Positions 1 to 8,101 of a stretch of 64,000 bases of DNA are shown here, piece after piece (positions within the stretch are counted from its first letter, which is position 1; every line of letters starts with the position of its first letter). The position numbers and the translations under genes were made by a program. The stretch comes from UBA1845 sp002338715. Its GTDB lineage: Bacteria > Planctomycetota > Phycisphaerae > UBA1845. The notes under the pieces are model-generated. The model was not told the origin of the DNA, did no database searches, and was given only the letters and a program-made list of their open reading frames with translations. Location of the stretch: the NCBI GenBank assembly GCA_035344155.1, contig DAORAL010000031.1, forward strand, positions 1 through 64,000. Reading direction: 5' to 3'.

Positions 1-685
1 CGGCGCCTCCACCACCACCAAAGCCGCCACCCGCGCCTCCTCCGGAACCGCCCGATCCGCCGCCTCCGCCACCGCCGGTGACATCCACGCGCGGACCTTT
101 GAAATCAGGCACTTCGAAGATCAGATCACTCACGTCATAGGCACGAACGTATAACTTCTTATTGAGGTCGCTGCGGGTGGAAATCTTGATGGTATTGCCC
201 GAACCGCGAAAACGAAGTTCAGCGCCGTCGGCTACCTGGTTGAGCGCTTCATCGAGAACTTGACCGACCCTTGCATCACGAAACTTCAGCGTCACCGGCG
301 TATCCGCATCAATGCCCTGCGCTTCGAGCGCCCGCCAGACAACGATCACGTTTGTTTTTGGACCCTGCTCACGCAACCATTCGATCACCGACTCCAGCGG
401 CGCATCGTCCCACTCGACCGATTCAACGCGCTTGTTGAGCGTTGCTACTGCCGGAGCGACACGCCGTGACACCGCCCGTGATCCGTCCATGTTGCGGCGC
501 GAACCAGGCATCAGCGGGCGATCAGCCGTGTATCGATTCGTCGTGGTGGCTTTGCTTCCTCCCTTGGCTTGATTGTCTTTGGATTGACCGGACTTGGAGG
601 TTGCAGTTTGAGCGCTGACCTGCATGGAACCAGCCAGCAATATCGCAACTGTCATCATTGATCGACGCATGATTGATCGACGCAT
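1..685 (-). CDS. Exported protein with short secretin/TonB (STN-like) N-terminal domain, 3' end outside window
   Basis: At least 228 codons are visible; the gene runs off the left edge. The start at 685 is chosen because GGGAG lies 7 bases before it. Residues 1-25 look like a signal peptide (hydrophobic TVAILLAGSMQVSA). A Lys/Ser-rich linker follows. Residues about 85-165 (VESVEWDDAPLESVIEWL ... TPVTLKFRDARVGQVLDEAL) have the pattern of the short domain found at the N-termini of secretins and TonB receptors. Then comes YDVSDLIFEVPDF and a stretch of almost pure Gly/Ser at the edge. The family resemblance is by eye. It could be another secretin-related protein linked to the neighbouring T2SS locus; its C-terminus is not visible. 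Confidence 0.75.
   Translation of the reverse strand, partial: MRRSIMRRSMMTVAILLAGSMQVSAQTATSKSGQSKDNQAKGGSKATTTNRYTADRPLMPGSRRNMDGSRAVSRRVAPAVATLNKRVESVEWDDAPLESVIEWLREQGPKTNVIVVWRALEAQGIDADTPVTLKFRDARVGQVLDEALNQVADGAELRFRGSGNTIKISTRSDLNKKLYVRAYDVSDLIFEVPDFKGPRVDVTGGGGGGGSGGSGGGAGGGFGGGGGA
656..685 (-). repeat. 15-bp tandem duplication at a start codon
   Basis: Two adjacent 15-base units, each starting ATGCGTCGATCAAT, give two in-frame ATGs (685 and 670). They are followed by two more ATGs at 658 and 655. Only the first has a good ribosome-binding site. Confidence 0.8.
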
Positions 686-1050
686 GCCAATTCTCCCAAA
701 GGAAGGTCTGTCTGGATGGATCATAACAAGCAGCCCGAAGCGCCGGCGAATCTCTACCAGGGCATCTCAATAAGCATACCCCACCGAACCGCATATTGGA
801 TCGCCATGGGCCAACCGGGCTACTACTATGAGTAATAGTAATTCATCGGCGGGAACCCAACAACAATTGATTTGGGAATTCGAGCCGTTGGCCCCCAAAT
901 AAGTCGTGAATTTCAGACACACTGCAAAGCCGTCAACGGGGAACGATGGGTTGGCTGGCCATGGCAAAGCCTGCTGGCTGTCCTGGGCTGGATTTGCAAT
1001 TGGACCATGGATTTATCGACCCCCCAAGCCTCTGTGGGGTTAAATGCGAC

Positions 1051-1079
1051 TTGACATTGCCGGCTCGACTGACCAGAAT
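1051..1079 (+). promoter_or_regulatory. Sigma70-like promoter candidate
   Basis: Perfect -35 TTGACA at 1051-1056, a 17-base spacer and a weak -10 CAGAAT at 1074-1079. No gene starts within 500 bases downstream before the terminator at 1416. Support rests on the hexamers alone. Confidence 0.35.
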
Positions 1080-1415
1080 CGGTCCGTAGTCAGGGCTTAT
1101 CCGAGTTGCAAAAGAGCGGGACCCGCAAGAACCCTCGCCAATTTGATTTCAATCATGCGTCGAAGCTGGTATCAGTGGTCGAAATGGCGATAATGGGCGT
1201 TTGCTGGCGTATCAGGTTGGTTTGCATGACAGGTTTCTAATCGGCCAAACGACGGGAACCCAAACAACTGCGTCTTGATGTGCTCGGAAAAACCGAGGAG
1301 TTGGCTGGAACGTTATTAATCGAAGCGATCGCGACCCGAATACCGGGGTACTGCGGGCTTCAACTTCATCTTGACCCACTTACTGGTCCATCCCCCATGG
1401 ATCGGTAACCCCCCA

Positions 1416-1447
1416 AGGCCCGGCCCACCCCGCCGGGCCTGATTTTT
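1416..1447 (+). terminator. Rho-independent terminator
   Basis: A 9-bp perfect stem (AGGCCCGGC / GCCGGGCCT) with a 7-base loop, followed by GATTTTTT. It points along the plus strand although no plus-strand gene precedes it in the window, which suggests a non-coding transcript. Confidence 0.75.
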
Positions 1448-1631
1448 TGGACACCTGACCAATCGGTTCAACGACTTGCTGGCCGATGAGAATAACTCAG
1501 AATCGACAGTGACCGCTTGCATCTGCGTTGAAGACTTGGGCGGTCACGACTAGTATCCACTGACGGACGTTGAGCGCTTATCGCCTAGGGCGTCCGAGAT
1601 GTTCATCCAAGGGAATTGAAAGGTAGAGAAT

Positions 1632-1997
1632 ATGGGTATCTCACTGAGTGCAGCCGCCGCAAAAGAAGTCAACACGATCGTGACGCAGCAACTGGAACGC
1701 CTTAAAACCGAGCACACCGAGAACGACAAACCGGTCGAGGAATTGTTCCTTCGCGTCGGCGTCAAGGGTGGTGGATGCAGCGGCTTCAACTACACGCTCG
1801 ACCTGACCGATCAAAGCAGTTCCGAGGACGAAGTCTTCGAACAGGAAGGCATCAAGATTGTCTGCGACCCGCGCAGCTATCTGTACCTCAACGGTGTCGC
1901 GATCGATTTCCGCGACGAGATGATGGGCCGAGGGTTCGTGTTCAGCAACCCCAACGCCACCAGCACCTGCGGTTGCGGCAGCAGCTTCTCACCGTAA
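1632..1997 (+). CDS. erpA: HesB/IscA/ErpA-family iron-sulfur cluster insertion protein
   Basis: A 121-residue protein, the usual length for A-type carriers. The three conserved cysteines are present: Cys49 in GGGCSGF, and Cys113 and Cys115 in the C-terminal TCGCGSSF. Family members take 2Fe-2S or 4Fe-4S clusters from the scaffold and pass them to apoproteins in the cytoplasm. AAAGG precedes the start. It stands alone, with no other isc or suf gene nearby, and is followed at once by a strong terminator, so it is probably monocistronic. ErpA versus IscA cannot be decided from sequence by eye; the symbol is tentative. Confidence 0.93.
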   Translation: MGISLSAAAAKEVNTIVTQQLERLKTEHTENDKPVEELFLRVGVKGGGCSGFNYTLDLTDQSSSEDEVFEQEGIKIVCDPRSYLYLNGVAIDFRDEMMGRGFVFSNPNATSTCGCGSSFSP

Positions 1998-2029
1998 CGA
2001 AAACGCGGTCAACAAACGAACGAATCAAC

Positions 2030-2060
2030 AAGCTTCCCGTCAATGCGGGAAGCTTTTTCT
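2030..2060 (+). terminator. Rho-independent terminator of the ErpA-like gene
   Basis: A 10-bp perfect stem (AAGCTTCCCG / CGGGAAGCTT), a 6-base loop and a T-rich tail, 33 bases after the stop codon. Confidence 0.92.
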
Positions 2061-2085
2061 TTGCGCGGTGGGTAAGCGTCGTAGA

Positions 2086-2162
2086 TGTGCCACTGCTCTG
2101 TGAGCAGTGCGGTGGATCCCAAACCAACCGCGCGCATGCACTGCTCACAGAGCAGTGGCACA
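2086..2162. repeat. Double-hairpin dispersed repeat, copy 1
   Basis: Two perfectly complementary 25-base arms (2086-2110 and 2138-2162) around a 27-base variable loop. Each arm is itself a hairpin (ACTGCTC-TGT-GAGCAGT). The same arms recur at 33891, 35715 and 46449 with unrelated loops. This copy lies between the convergent ErpA-like and T2SS lipoprotein genes. Confidence 0.95.
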
Positions 2163-2183
2163 CATTTCAATGATCATTGTGTA

Positions 2184-2699
2184 TTACAATTTACGGGGCG
2201 GGACTTTGAGCGACGCCGTTCGACTGGGGACGATCGACCCATCCGGAGCCACGTAGCGCACAAGCACTTCGATGTCCCGGTTGAACAGATCAAGCGTATC
2301 CCAGTCGACCGATGGTTGATACCCGTGACCGAGTTTGGTCGGATTGCGTTCCGGAAGTTCAGTCGTGGGGCAACTCCACTCGTATGCCAATACGCGGCTT
2401 GACTGAACGCCATCGACGGTATCGACCGTAAATATCTGTACATCGATTGTACCGTCCGCCAGCGCGCCGCGTTCGGAAGTGGATGAAATCAGATAGAGAA
2501 TAAAGGTGAAGCCCTCGATGTTGCGATCGCCGGCTTCATCGAAACTGCGCCACATGTTCGGCGGATAAAAGCAAACGACCTTGTAAATATCCGACCCGCG
2601 CGCATGCGAGCCCGATTGATCAAATGACCAAGCCGGGTCATTGCAACCGCTCAAAATCGCGCACATTCCCACGCACGCACTCGCAACGAAACGCAACAT
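2184..2699 (-). CDS. Small lipoprotein at the end of the T2SS operon
   Basis: A 171-residue protein. The start at 2699 gives MLRFVASACVGMCAILSGC, a clear lipoprotein signal with LSGC lipobox. It begins only 7 bases after the stop codon of the secretin gene, and GGAGG lies inside the secretin C-terminus upstream. The mature part (FYPPNMWRSFDEAGDRNIEGF ... LYLISSTSERGALADGTI) matches no family I recognise. Its position directly after gspD suggests a secretin partner such as a pilotin, but it shows no known pilotin motif, so that is inference only. Confidence 0.8.
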   Translation of the reverse strand: MLRFVASACVGMCAILSGCNDPAWSFDQSGSHARGSDIYKVVCFYPPNMWRSFDEAGDRNIEGFTFILYLISSTSERGALADGTIDVQIFTVDTVDGVQSSRVLAYEWSCPTTELPERNPTKLGHGYQPSVDWDTLDLFNRDIEVLVRYVAPDGSIVPSRTASLKVPPRKL

Positions 2700-2706
2700 G
2701 GACAAA

Positions 2707-5700
2707 CTACTGCACCTCCACCATTTCCAGAACGAGCGGTTCATTTGAATTTGAACGGTTGGCGGCTGGCATCGCCGTTGGCTGCGGACGCGGCGCAACT
2801 GACGCCTGACGAGCGGCCGGAACAGGCGTCATCGCCTGCATTGCGGGGGCGACGGGCTGAGCATTTACCGATTGATGTGCACTCACCGAATGCTGATAAC
2901 CCGTGTGCTGAACCGACTCGACCGAAGTCACCGGCATGTACGTCGCCGGGCGTGACACCATCGATGCCGTCATCCCGGGACGCGGTGGTCCATAGACACC
3001 AGCCGCCGTCTTCTGATTGATGTCTTTCGGTTTCATCGGACGCGTCGGACCGTAGGTATTGGGACGCGGCTGACTGATCGGCTGCATCGGCGGATCGAGC
3101 GGCTGCAACGTATCGGGCGACTCAATCTCGCGATACGGCGGGACATCCTGAAGCGTTTCGTCATCGGGCAGAATGCGCAGGCCCTGCATCAGCTTGTTGC
3201 GGGTGATGCGCTTGGGCATAAACCCGCTCTGATCGCGAAGACGTCGCGACTGCTCGGCTGCATCCAGTTCATTACGCACCACGTTGACCGTCAGGAGAAT
3301 CAGCAGCTCCGTCCGGCGACGCTGACTCGTGGTCGCGCGGAAAAGATTGCCAACCCCCGGCAGATCGCCGAGCACCGGCACTTTCGTTTCGCGCTCGTCT
3401 TCCTGCGTCTGGATCAGACCGCCGATGACGATCGTCTCGCCATCTTTGACGGTGACGGTCGTCTCAGCCGAGCGGTTCGTAAAGGTCGGTGCGCTGAGAC
3501 CCTCTGAAATCTGCACATTGCTGCCTGAGTTCAGCGACGAAATCTCCGGATGGATTTCCATGTTGACGTAACCGTCCGGATTGATGTGCGGGGTCACGTC
3601 CACAATGATACCGACGTCTTCGTAATCGACCTGCGAATTGACCTGGCCGTTATCAGTCACCTGCGAACCACGCAGGAACGGCACCTGGTCACCGATGGTG
3701 ATGTTGCCTTCCTGATTGTTCGAGACAACGATCGTCGGCGCGCTGAGCACTTCCAGGCTGCCGTCGGACTGCAATGCACGAAGCAGGAAGTTGAAGTCCG
3801 CCCCTGTGATCGCGAATGTAAATCCGCCAAACGAACCGCTCGCACCGCCCGCGCCGACATCCGTTCCACCGACAAAGTCAAAGTTGCGGCCTTTGACGAT
3901 ACCATTGGCGTCGACCGTCGCGTTCTTGCTGAACGAGAGATCCTGAAGGGCGAACTCCATACCGAACTCGAGCGAGTCGTCGAGCGCGACTTCCGCGATC
4001 AACACTTCGATGACCACCTGGGGAGGAGGCCTATCGACTGAATACAACATTTCCATGGTCCGCTGATAGTAACGCGGGCTCACACCGAGCAGCACCGTGT
4101 TGCTGTCTTCATCCGCAACGACCGTCACATGACGCTCGGCGCGACGCAGGACAGCCGTCTCGTCATCGAGATCACCCAGCAGTTCGTTCTCCGCGTCGAA
4201 GTATTCCTTCAGGGCAGTGACGATATCCGTCGCGGGCACATACTTGGCTTCGTAGACGTGGCGAATGCGTTCGTCGACATCCTGACCGTCCAGCTGACGA
4301 ATCAGATCTTCGACCATGTTCAAGTCGGCTTCCGCACCGGCAGCGATAACCGAGTTCGTGCGACGGTTGGCCGTAAACTTCAATCGCTGACCGGGCGACC
4401 GTGCGTCCGTTCCAGCAGTCGAAGCCGTCGTCGCGGCTCCACCGACTTCCAGGCGGGTCTCCGGACCTTCGTTTGAAGTGTCTTGTTCGAACAATGTCGT
4501 CAAGACATCCACGACTTCCTCGGCGTCGGCATTGGCCAGCGGGAACATCCGGATTTCGCTAAGGATCGGATCAATGCGATCGATCGACTGGATCATGCTT
4601 TCGAGCATGTCCATGCTGGCCGCTGGTGCGAGAACAAACAGCGAATTCGTCCGTTCGTCCGGTTCAATGGTGATATCCTGTCGCATCAGCGTGCGCAGTT
4701 TCTTCTGACCGTCGGGCAGCGTATCCACGAACTTCAAAATGACCGCTTTTTCATCGTCGCCACGACCACCCGACTGTTCACCGCCATAAATCGTGTTGGC
4801 CAACACCTCCGCCAACTCGGTCGCATAGGCCCGCTTCAACGTAATGACGCGAAGCATCATTTCGGGACCGGGCACGGACGTGTCCATCTTCTTGATGACG
4901 TCGGCGATGTTGTCCATTTCCGAACTCGACGCCCACACGACCAGCGAATTTGTCCGCGGGTCGGGTTCGATGGCAATCACGTCAGCCCGTCCTTGGTTGT
5001 CTTGCCCCTGCGATTCAAACAGCGCTTCCAGCGACGTTGCCGTCGGTTCAGCTTTGGCCTGCCTTAGCGGGAAGACCTGCACCTGTCGGCTGATGGATGA
5101 GCGAACGTCGAGCAAAGAGAGCAGATGCTCAAGCGTGCTGTGATCTTCGGGCGAAGCGCTGCACACGATGCTGTTGGTGGCTTCGTCGGCCATCACAAAC
5201 ACGGGCGTGCGTTCGCCATCGGCACCTTCCTGGCGCCCTTCAAAGATGTTTTCAATCTTGCTGGTGAGCTTGACGGCTGACGCTTCGTGCAACGGATAAA
5301 CCTTGATCGCCGACTTCGCCGACACGGGCACGTCGAGCGATTCGAGCATTTCGGTCGAGCGTTTGATCGCGTCGCGCGACCCGGTCATGATCAGCGTGTT
5401 GCTCATCGCGTCGGGTACGATCGTCGGCGCTTTGAAATCGCCGTCGGAATTCGCTTCCATCCCTTCAAAGAGCGTGTCCATCATGCTGCCGACCTTGACG
5501 GGGTCGGCGTTCTTGAGTTGGAAGATGCGCGTGTCGGCATTGACCAGCGGGGCACGATCGGTGTCCATCTGCGAGATGAGCTTTTCGATGATGCTCAGGT
5601 TGGTCTTCGACGCACTGGCGATCACCGCGTTGGAACGCGAGTCGGCCACCAGCGACACCTTCTGACGCTGCTCGATGATGTCGTTCTCCGCCCCCACCGC

Positions 5701-7932
5701 GCCGAGGTACAAACCTTCTTCAAACAATTCGTTGATCTTTTCCGACACGTTCTCGGCTTGCGCGTTTTCGAGCGGAAATACGCGGATCACGCCTTCCGGA
5801 TCGAGTTCGACGTCGAGCGCCTTGATCAGCCGCTCCATCTCATCGAAGTTGTCCTTCGACGACGCCACCAAAATCGTGTTCGTCACCGGTTCCGTGACAA
5901 TCGCCACGCGATCCGACGGGTTTTCATTCTGCCCCTCAGCCAATCGCTGCTGCAGGCGCTCTTCGAACAGTTCCTTGAGCATGTCGCCGATTTGCGTCGC
6001 GTCGTTGTTGGCCAGCTCGATCGTGCGAATCTCGGCGATGGGTGCGAGCGGCTGAGATTCCAACTGCTCGACCAAGCGCTTGATTTCTTCGAAGTCATCG
6101 GGACCCGACGCGATCACCAGTGCGTTACTGCGCTGGTCGGCGACGACCACCGGCGAGTCCTGCGGGATGTCAGCCTCCCCGCGAAGCTCGGCTTTTCGTT
6201 GCCATAACTCGTCGATTTTACTTTTCAAATCGCCGGCTGACGCGACCGTGCAGTTGATGATGCGAATCTGATCGCTGAAGCGCTCGGGCGCGCCGTCGAG
6301 TGTTTCGACGATCTTCTTGATCTCTTCAAAATTCTCGGCAGTTGCCGAAAGGATCAGCGAATTCGAGCGGATGTCGGTCGACAGGAAAATCTTTTCCTTC
6401 GCCAGCGCCGACTCGCCGAGCTCGAGCTTCTCCATGTTCTCGATACGCTTCTCCCACAGGTCCTCGACGATCTTGCCGATGCGCGTCGCGTCGGTGTTCG
6501 TCATCGTGATGAGGCGGATCGGGTACTTGATCTCCGACATGGGCACGTCGAGCTTCTGAATCAAACCATCCACAAGCACAAGCTGTTCAGTGCGGCCGGC
6601 AACCACCAGCGTGTTCGTGCGGGCGTCGGCTGAAATCGCAACGTTGTAAACCAGCGATCGGCCAATGGCATTGGTCGGGACGGCTTCGGTCGTCTCGCTG
6701 CCCGGCGCCGGTTTGGGAAGGTCCTTGCCCGCATCAAACATTTCGTCGAGCAGTTCCTTCACCCCGGCTGCATCAGCATGGGCGAGTGGATACACGCGGA
6801 GGTTCTGCTCTTCAGCCAGCGGAACGCTGTCGAGCAGCCGGATGAGTTCACCCAGCGGTTCGATGTTTTCCTCAGCCGTCGCGCAGATGATCGCCTGCGA
6901 CTCTTCGTCGGCGATCAGTTTGATCTGGCGTTCGAGATCGAGCACCGGCAATTCGACCTGCGTGCCGTCGGGAGAGGCTTTGATCATCCGCAGGCGACGA
7001 ATCGTCTCTTTCACCGCGTCGGACGTGTCAGCCGTCTTGAGCAAACTATCGAGCACATCGACCATGCCCGTGGCTTTGCTGTTGAGCAGCGGGAAGTGGA
7101 CCAGCGTCAAATCGCCAAACCCCTTCATCGGTTCGACGTCGAGACGGTTGATCAACTCGCGAATCTTTTCATGCTCCGTCTTCGGCGCGATCACAAACAG
7201 CGAATTGCTCGCGTCCAATGGTGTGATCGTGATTTTGCTGGCCGGGTCCTCGCCTTGCTTCTGACGCAAGGCATTGACCAGTTCCTCCAACTTCGGAGCG
7301 GCTTCAATTGCCTTGATATGCTTGAGTTCGTACGTTTCCGAATCAAAGTCGGGCAGACCGGAATCCTGCTCATCCAGCAACTTGACCAACGTTTCAATTT
7401 GATCGAGGGATGATTCCGGACCGGTCACCAGCAGGATGTTGTTCGCGATGGTTTGAACCGCGATTTCTTCATCGGGACGTGGCGATGGACCACGCAGTTT
7501 TGTTGCGGCTTGCTGTACGACGCTGGCGATGTTCTGCGCGTTCTTGCTTTGCAACTTGAGAACGCGATAACCCTGCGGCTGATATTCGCCGTCGAGTCGA
7601 TTCATCAACTCTTCGACAATATCCAGGTCGTCTTCAAGCCCGTAGATAACGACGTTGTCGCCGACAACCTCAACTTTGATCTCCGCGCCGCTGAGATTGA
7701 GATCCATGGGCTCTTTCGATGCGCGCTCGCTGCCTCCGTCGGCATTGCTGTTGTTGTCGCGTACACCGTCGGCATCAGCCCTGTTGTCTTCAGCCCTGTT
7801 GTCGCCGGCATTGCGTCGTCCAGCCGGTTGGCGTCTGCCGTCGGCATCGTCGTCTGCCCTTTGGGCGAACAACGGTTGCGGCAACAGCACCGCACCAGCC
7901 AGGACCCATCCCAATATCGATCGCTTCAACAT
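2707..7932 (-). CDS. gspD: Giant type II secretion secretin (GspD) with about 13 N-domain repeats
   Basis: A 1741-residue outer-membrane pore subunit; typical GspD is about 650-750. Residues 1-23 are a signal peptide (LAGAVLLPQPLFA), followed by an acidic, Asn/Arg-rich linker to about 75. Residues about 76-1300 hold some 13 copies of a 90-100 residue unit with the N1/N2 pattern of secretins (SNTLIV..A....I..LI..LD, then an RVFPL..A.A..V...L..LF half). The C-terminal secretin domain (about 1310-1555) has VVIEVLIAEV, GGLIQTQ and the hallmark VPVLGDLPGVGNLF near residue 1518. A Pro/Gln-rich tail of about 185 residues follows. AAGGG precedes the start. It is the penultimate gene of the T2SS operon and has far more periplasmic repeats than normal. 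Confidence 0.95.
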   Translation of the reverse strand: MLKRSILGWVLAGAVLLPQPLFAQRADDDADGRRQPAGRRNAGDNRAEDNRADADGVRDNNSNADGGSERASKEPMDLNLSGAEIKVEVVGDNVVIYGLEDDLDIVEELMNRLDGEYQPQGYRVLKLQSKNAQNIASVVQQAATKLRGPSPRPDEEIAVQTIANNILLVTGPESSLDQIETLVKLLDEQDSGLPDFDSETYELKHIKAIEAAPKLEELVNALRQKQGEDPASKITITPLDASNSLFVIAPKTEHEKIRELINRLDVEPMKGFGDLTLVHFPLLNSKATGMVDVLDSLLKTADTSDAVKETIRRLRMIKASPDGTQVELPVLDLERQIKLIADEESQAIICATAEENIEPLGELIRLLDSVPLAEEQNLRVYPLAHADAAGVKELLDEMFDAGKDLPKPAPGSETTEAVPTNAIGRSLVYNVAISADARTNTLVVAGRTEQLVLVDGLIQKLDVPMSEIKYPIRLITMTNTDATRIGKIVEDLWEKRIENMEKLELGESALAKEKIFLSTDIRSNSLILSATAENFEEIKKIVETLDGAPERFSDQIRIINCTVASAGDLKSKIDELWQRKAELRGEADIPQDSPVVVADQRSNALVIASGPDDFEEIKRLVEQLESQPLAPIAEIRTIELANNDATQIGDMLKELFEERLQQRLAEGQNENPSDRVAIVTEPVTNTILVASSKDNFDEMERLIKALDVELDPEGVIRVFPLENAQAENVSEKINELFEEGLYLGAVGAENDIIEQRQKVSLVADSRSNAVIASASKTNLSIIEKLISQMDTDRAPLVNADTRIFQLKNADPVKVGSMMDTLFEGMEANSDGDFKAPTIVPDAMSNTLIMTGSRDAIKRSTEMLESLDVPVSAKSAIKVYPLHEASAVKLTSKIENIFEGRQEGADGERTPVFVMADEATNSIVCSASPEDHSTLEHLLSLLDVRSSISRQVQVFPLRQAKAEPTATSLEALFESQGQDNQGRADVIAIEPDPRTNSLVVWASSSEMDNIADVIKKMDTSVPGPEMMLRVITLKRAYATELAEVLANTIYGGEQSGGRGDDEKAVILKFVDTLPDGQKKLRTLMRQDITIEPDERTNSLFVLAPAASMDMLESMIQSIDRIDPILSEIRMFPLANADAEEVVDVLTTLFEQDTSNEGPETRLEVGGAATTASTAGTDARSPGQRLKFTANRRTNSVIAAGAEADLNMVEDLIRQLDGQDVDERIRHVYEAKYVPATDIVTALKEYFDAENELLGDLDDETAVLRRAERHVTVVADEDSNTVLLGVSPRYYQRTMEMLYSVDRPPPQVVIEVLIAEVALDDSLEFGMEFALQDLSFSKNATVDANGIVKGRNFDFVGGTDVGAGGASGSFGGFTFAITGADFNFLLRALQSDGSLEVLSAPTIVVSNNQEGNITIGDQVPFLRGSQVTDNGQVNSQVDYEDVGIIVDVTPHINPDGYVNMEIHPEISSLNSGSNVQISEGLSAPTFTNRSAETTVTVKDGETIVIGGLIQTQEDERETKVPVLGDLPGVGNLFRATTSQRRRTELLILLTVNVVRNELDAAEQSRRLRDQSGFMPKRITRNKLMQGLRILPDDETLQDVPPYREIESPDTLQPLDPPMQPISQPRPNTYGPTRPMKPKDINQKTAAGVYGPPRPGMTASMVSRPATYMPVTSVESVQHTGYQHSVSAHQSVNAQPVAPAMQAMTPVPAARQASVAPRPQPTAMPAANRSNSNEPLVLEMVEVQ

Positions 7933-8101
7933 CGTTTCAACCCTTTATGAATCCGCACCGCACGCGCTTCGGCAACCTCCATGTCGCCAAGTCACATCCG
8001 GTGTTGACTTGTGATTTCAAACCATCGTCGCAGACTCAGGTTGCATTACAACCGAAGTCCCTCGCGGGCGCGCGACAGTTATCCGAATATCTGGCAAAAA
8101 C

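Larger units (their letters stand above)
686..1631. other. Gene-free 946-bp region with a possible short transcript
   Basis: No convincing coding sequence on either strand; the short open frames lack ribosome-binding sites and domain patterns. It holds a promoter-like TTGACA-17-CAGAAT on the plus strand (1051-1079) and a strong plus-strand terminator (1416-1447). These could bracket a non-coding RNA of about 360 nt that I could not assign to RNase P, tmRNA, 6S or SRP RNA. Confidence 0.5.

Noticed and set aside
872..1054. A 60-codon plus-strand frame near the possible non-coding RNA
   Set aside because: No ribosome-binding site and no coding pattern.
2086..2162. CRISPR-like repeat-spacer look of the double-hairpin element
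   Set aside because: The two arms are inverted, not direct, copies; there is no array and no cas gene.
5287..6207. A 306-codon plus-strand frame
   Set aside because: Antisense to the repeat region of gspD; its repeats mirror those of the true gene.
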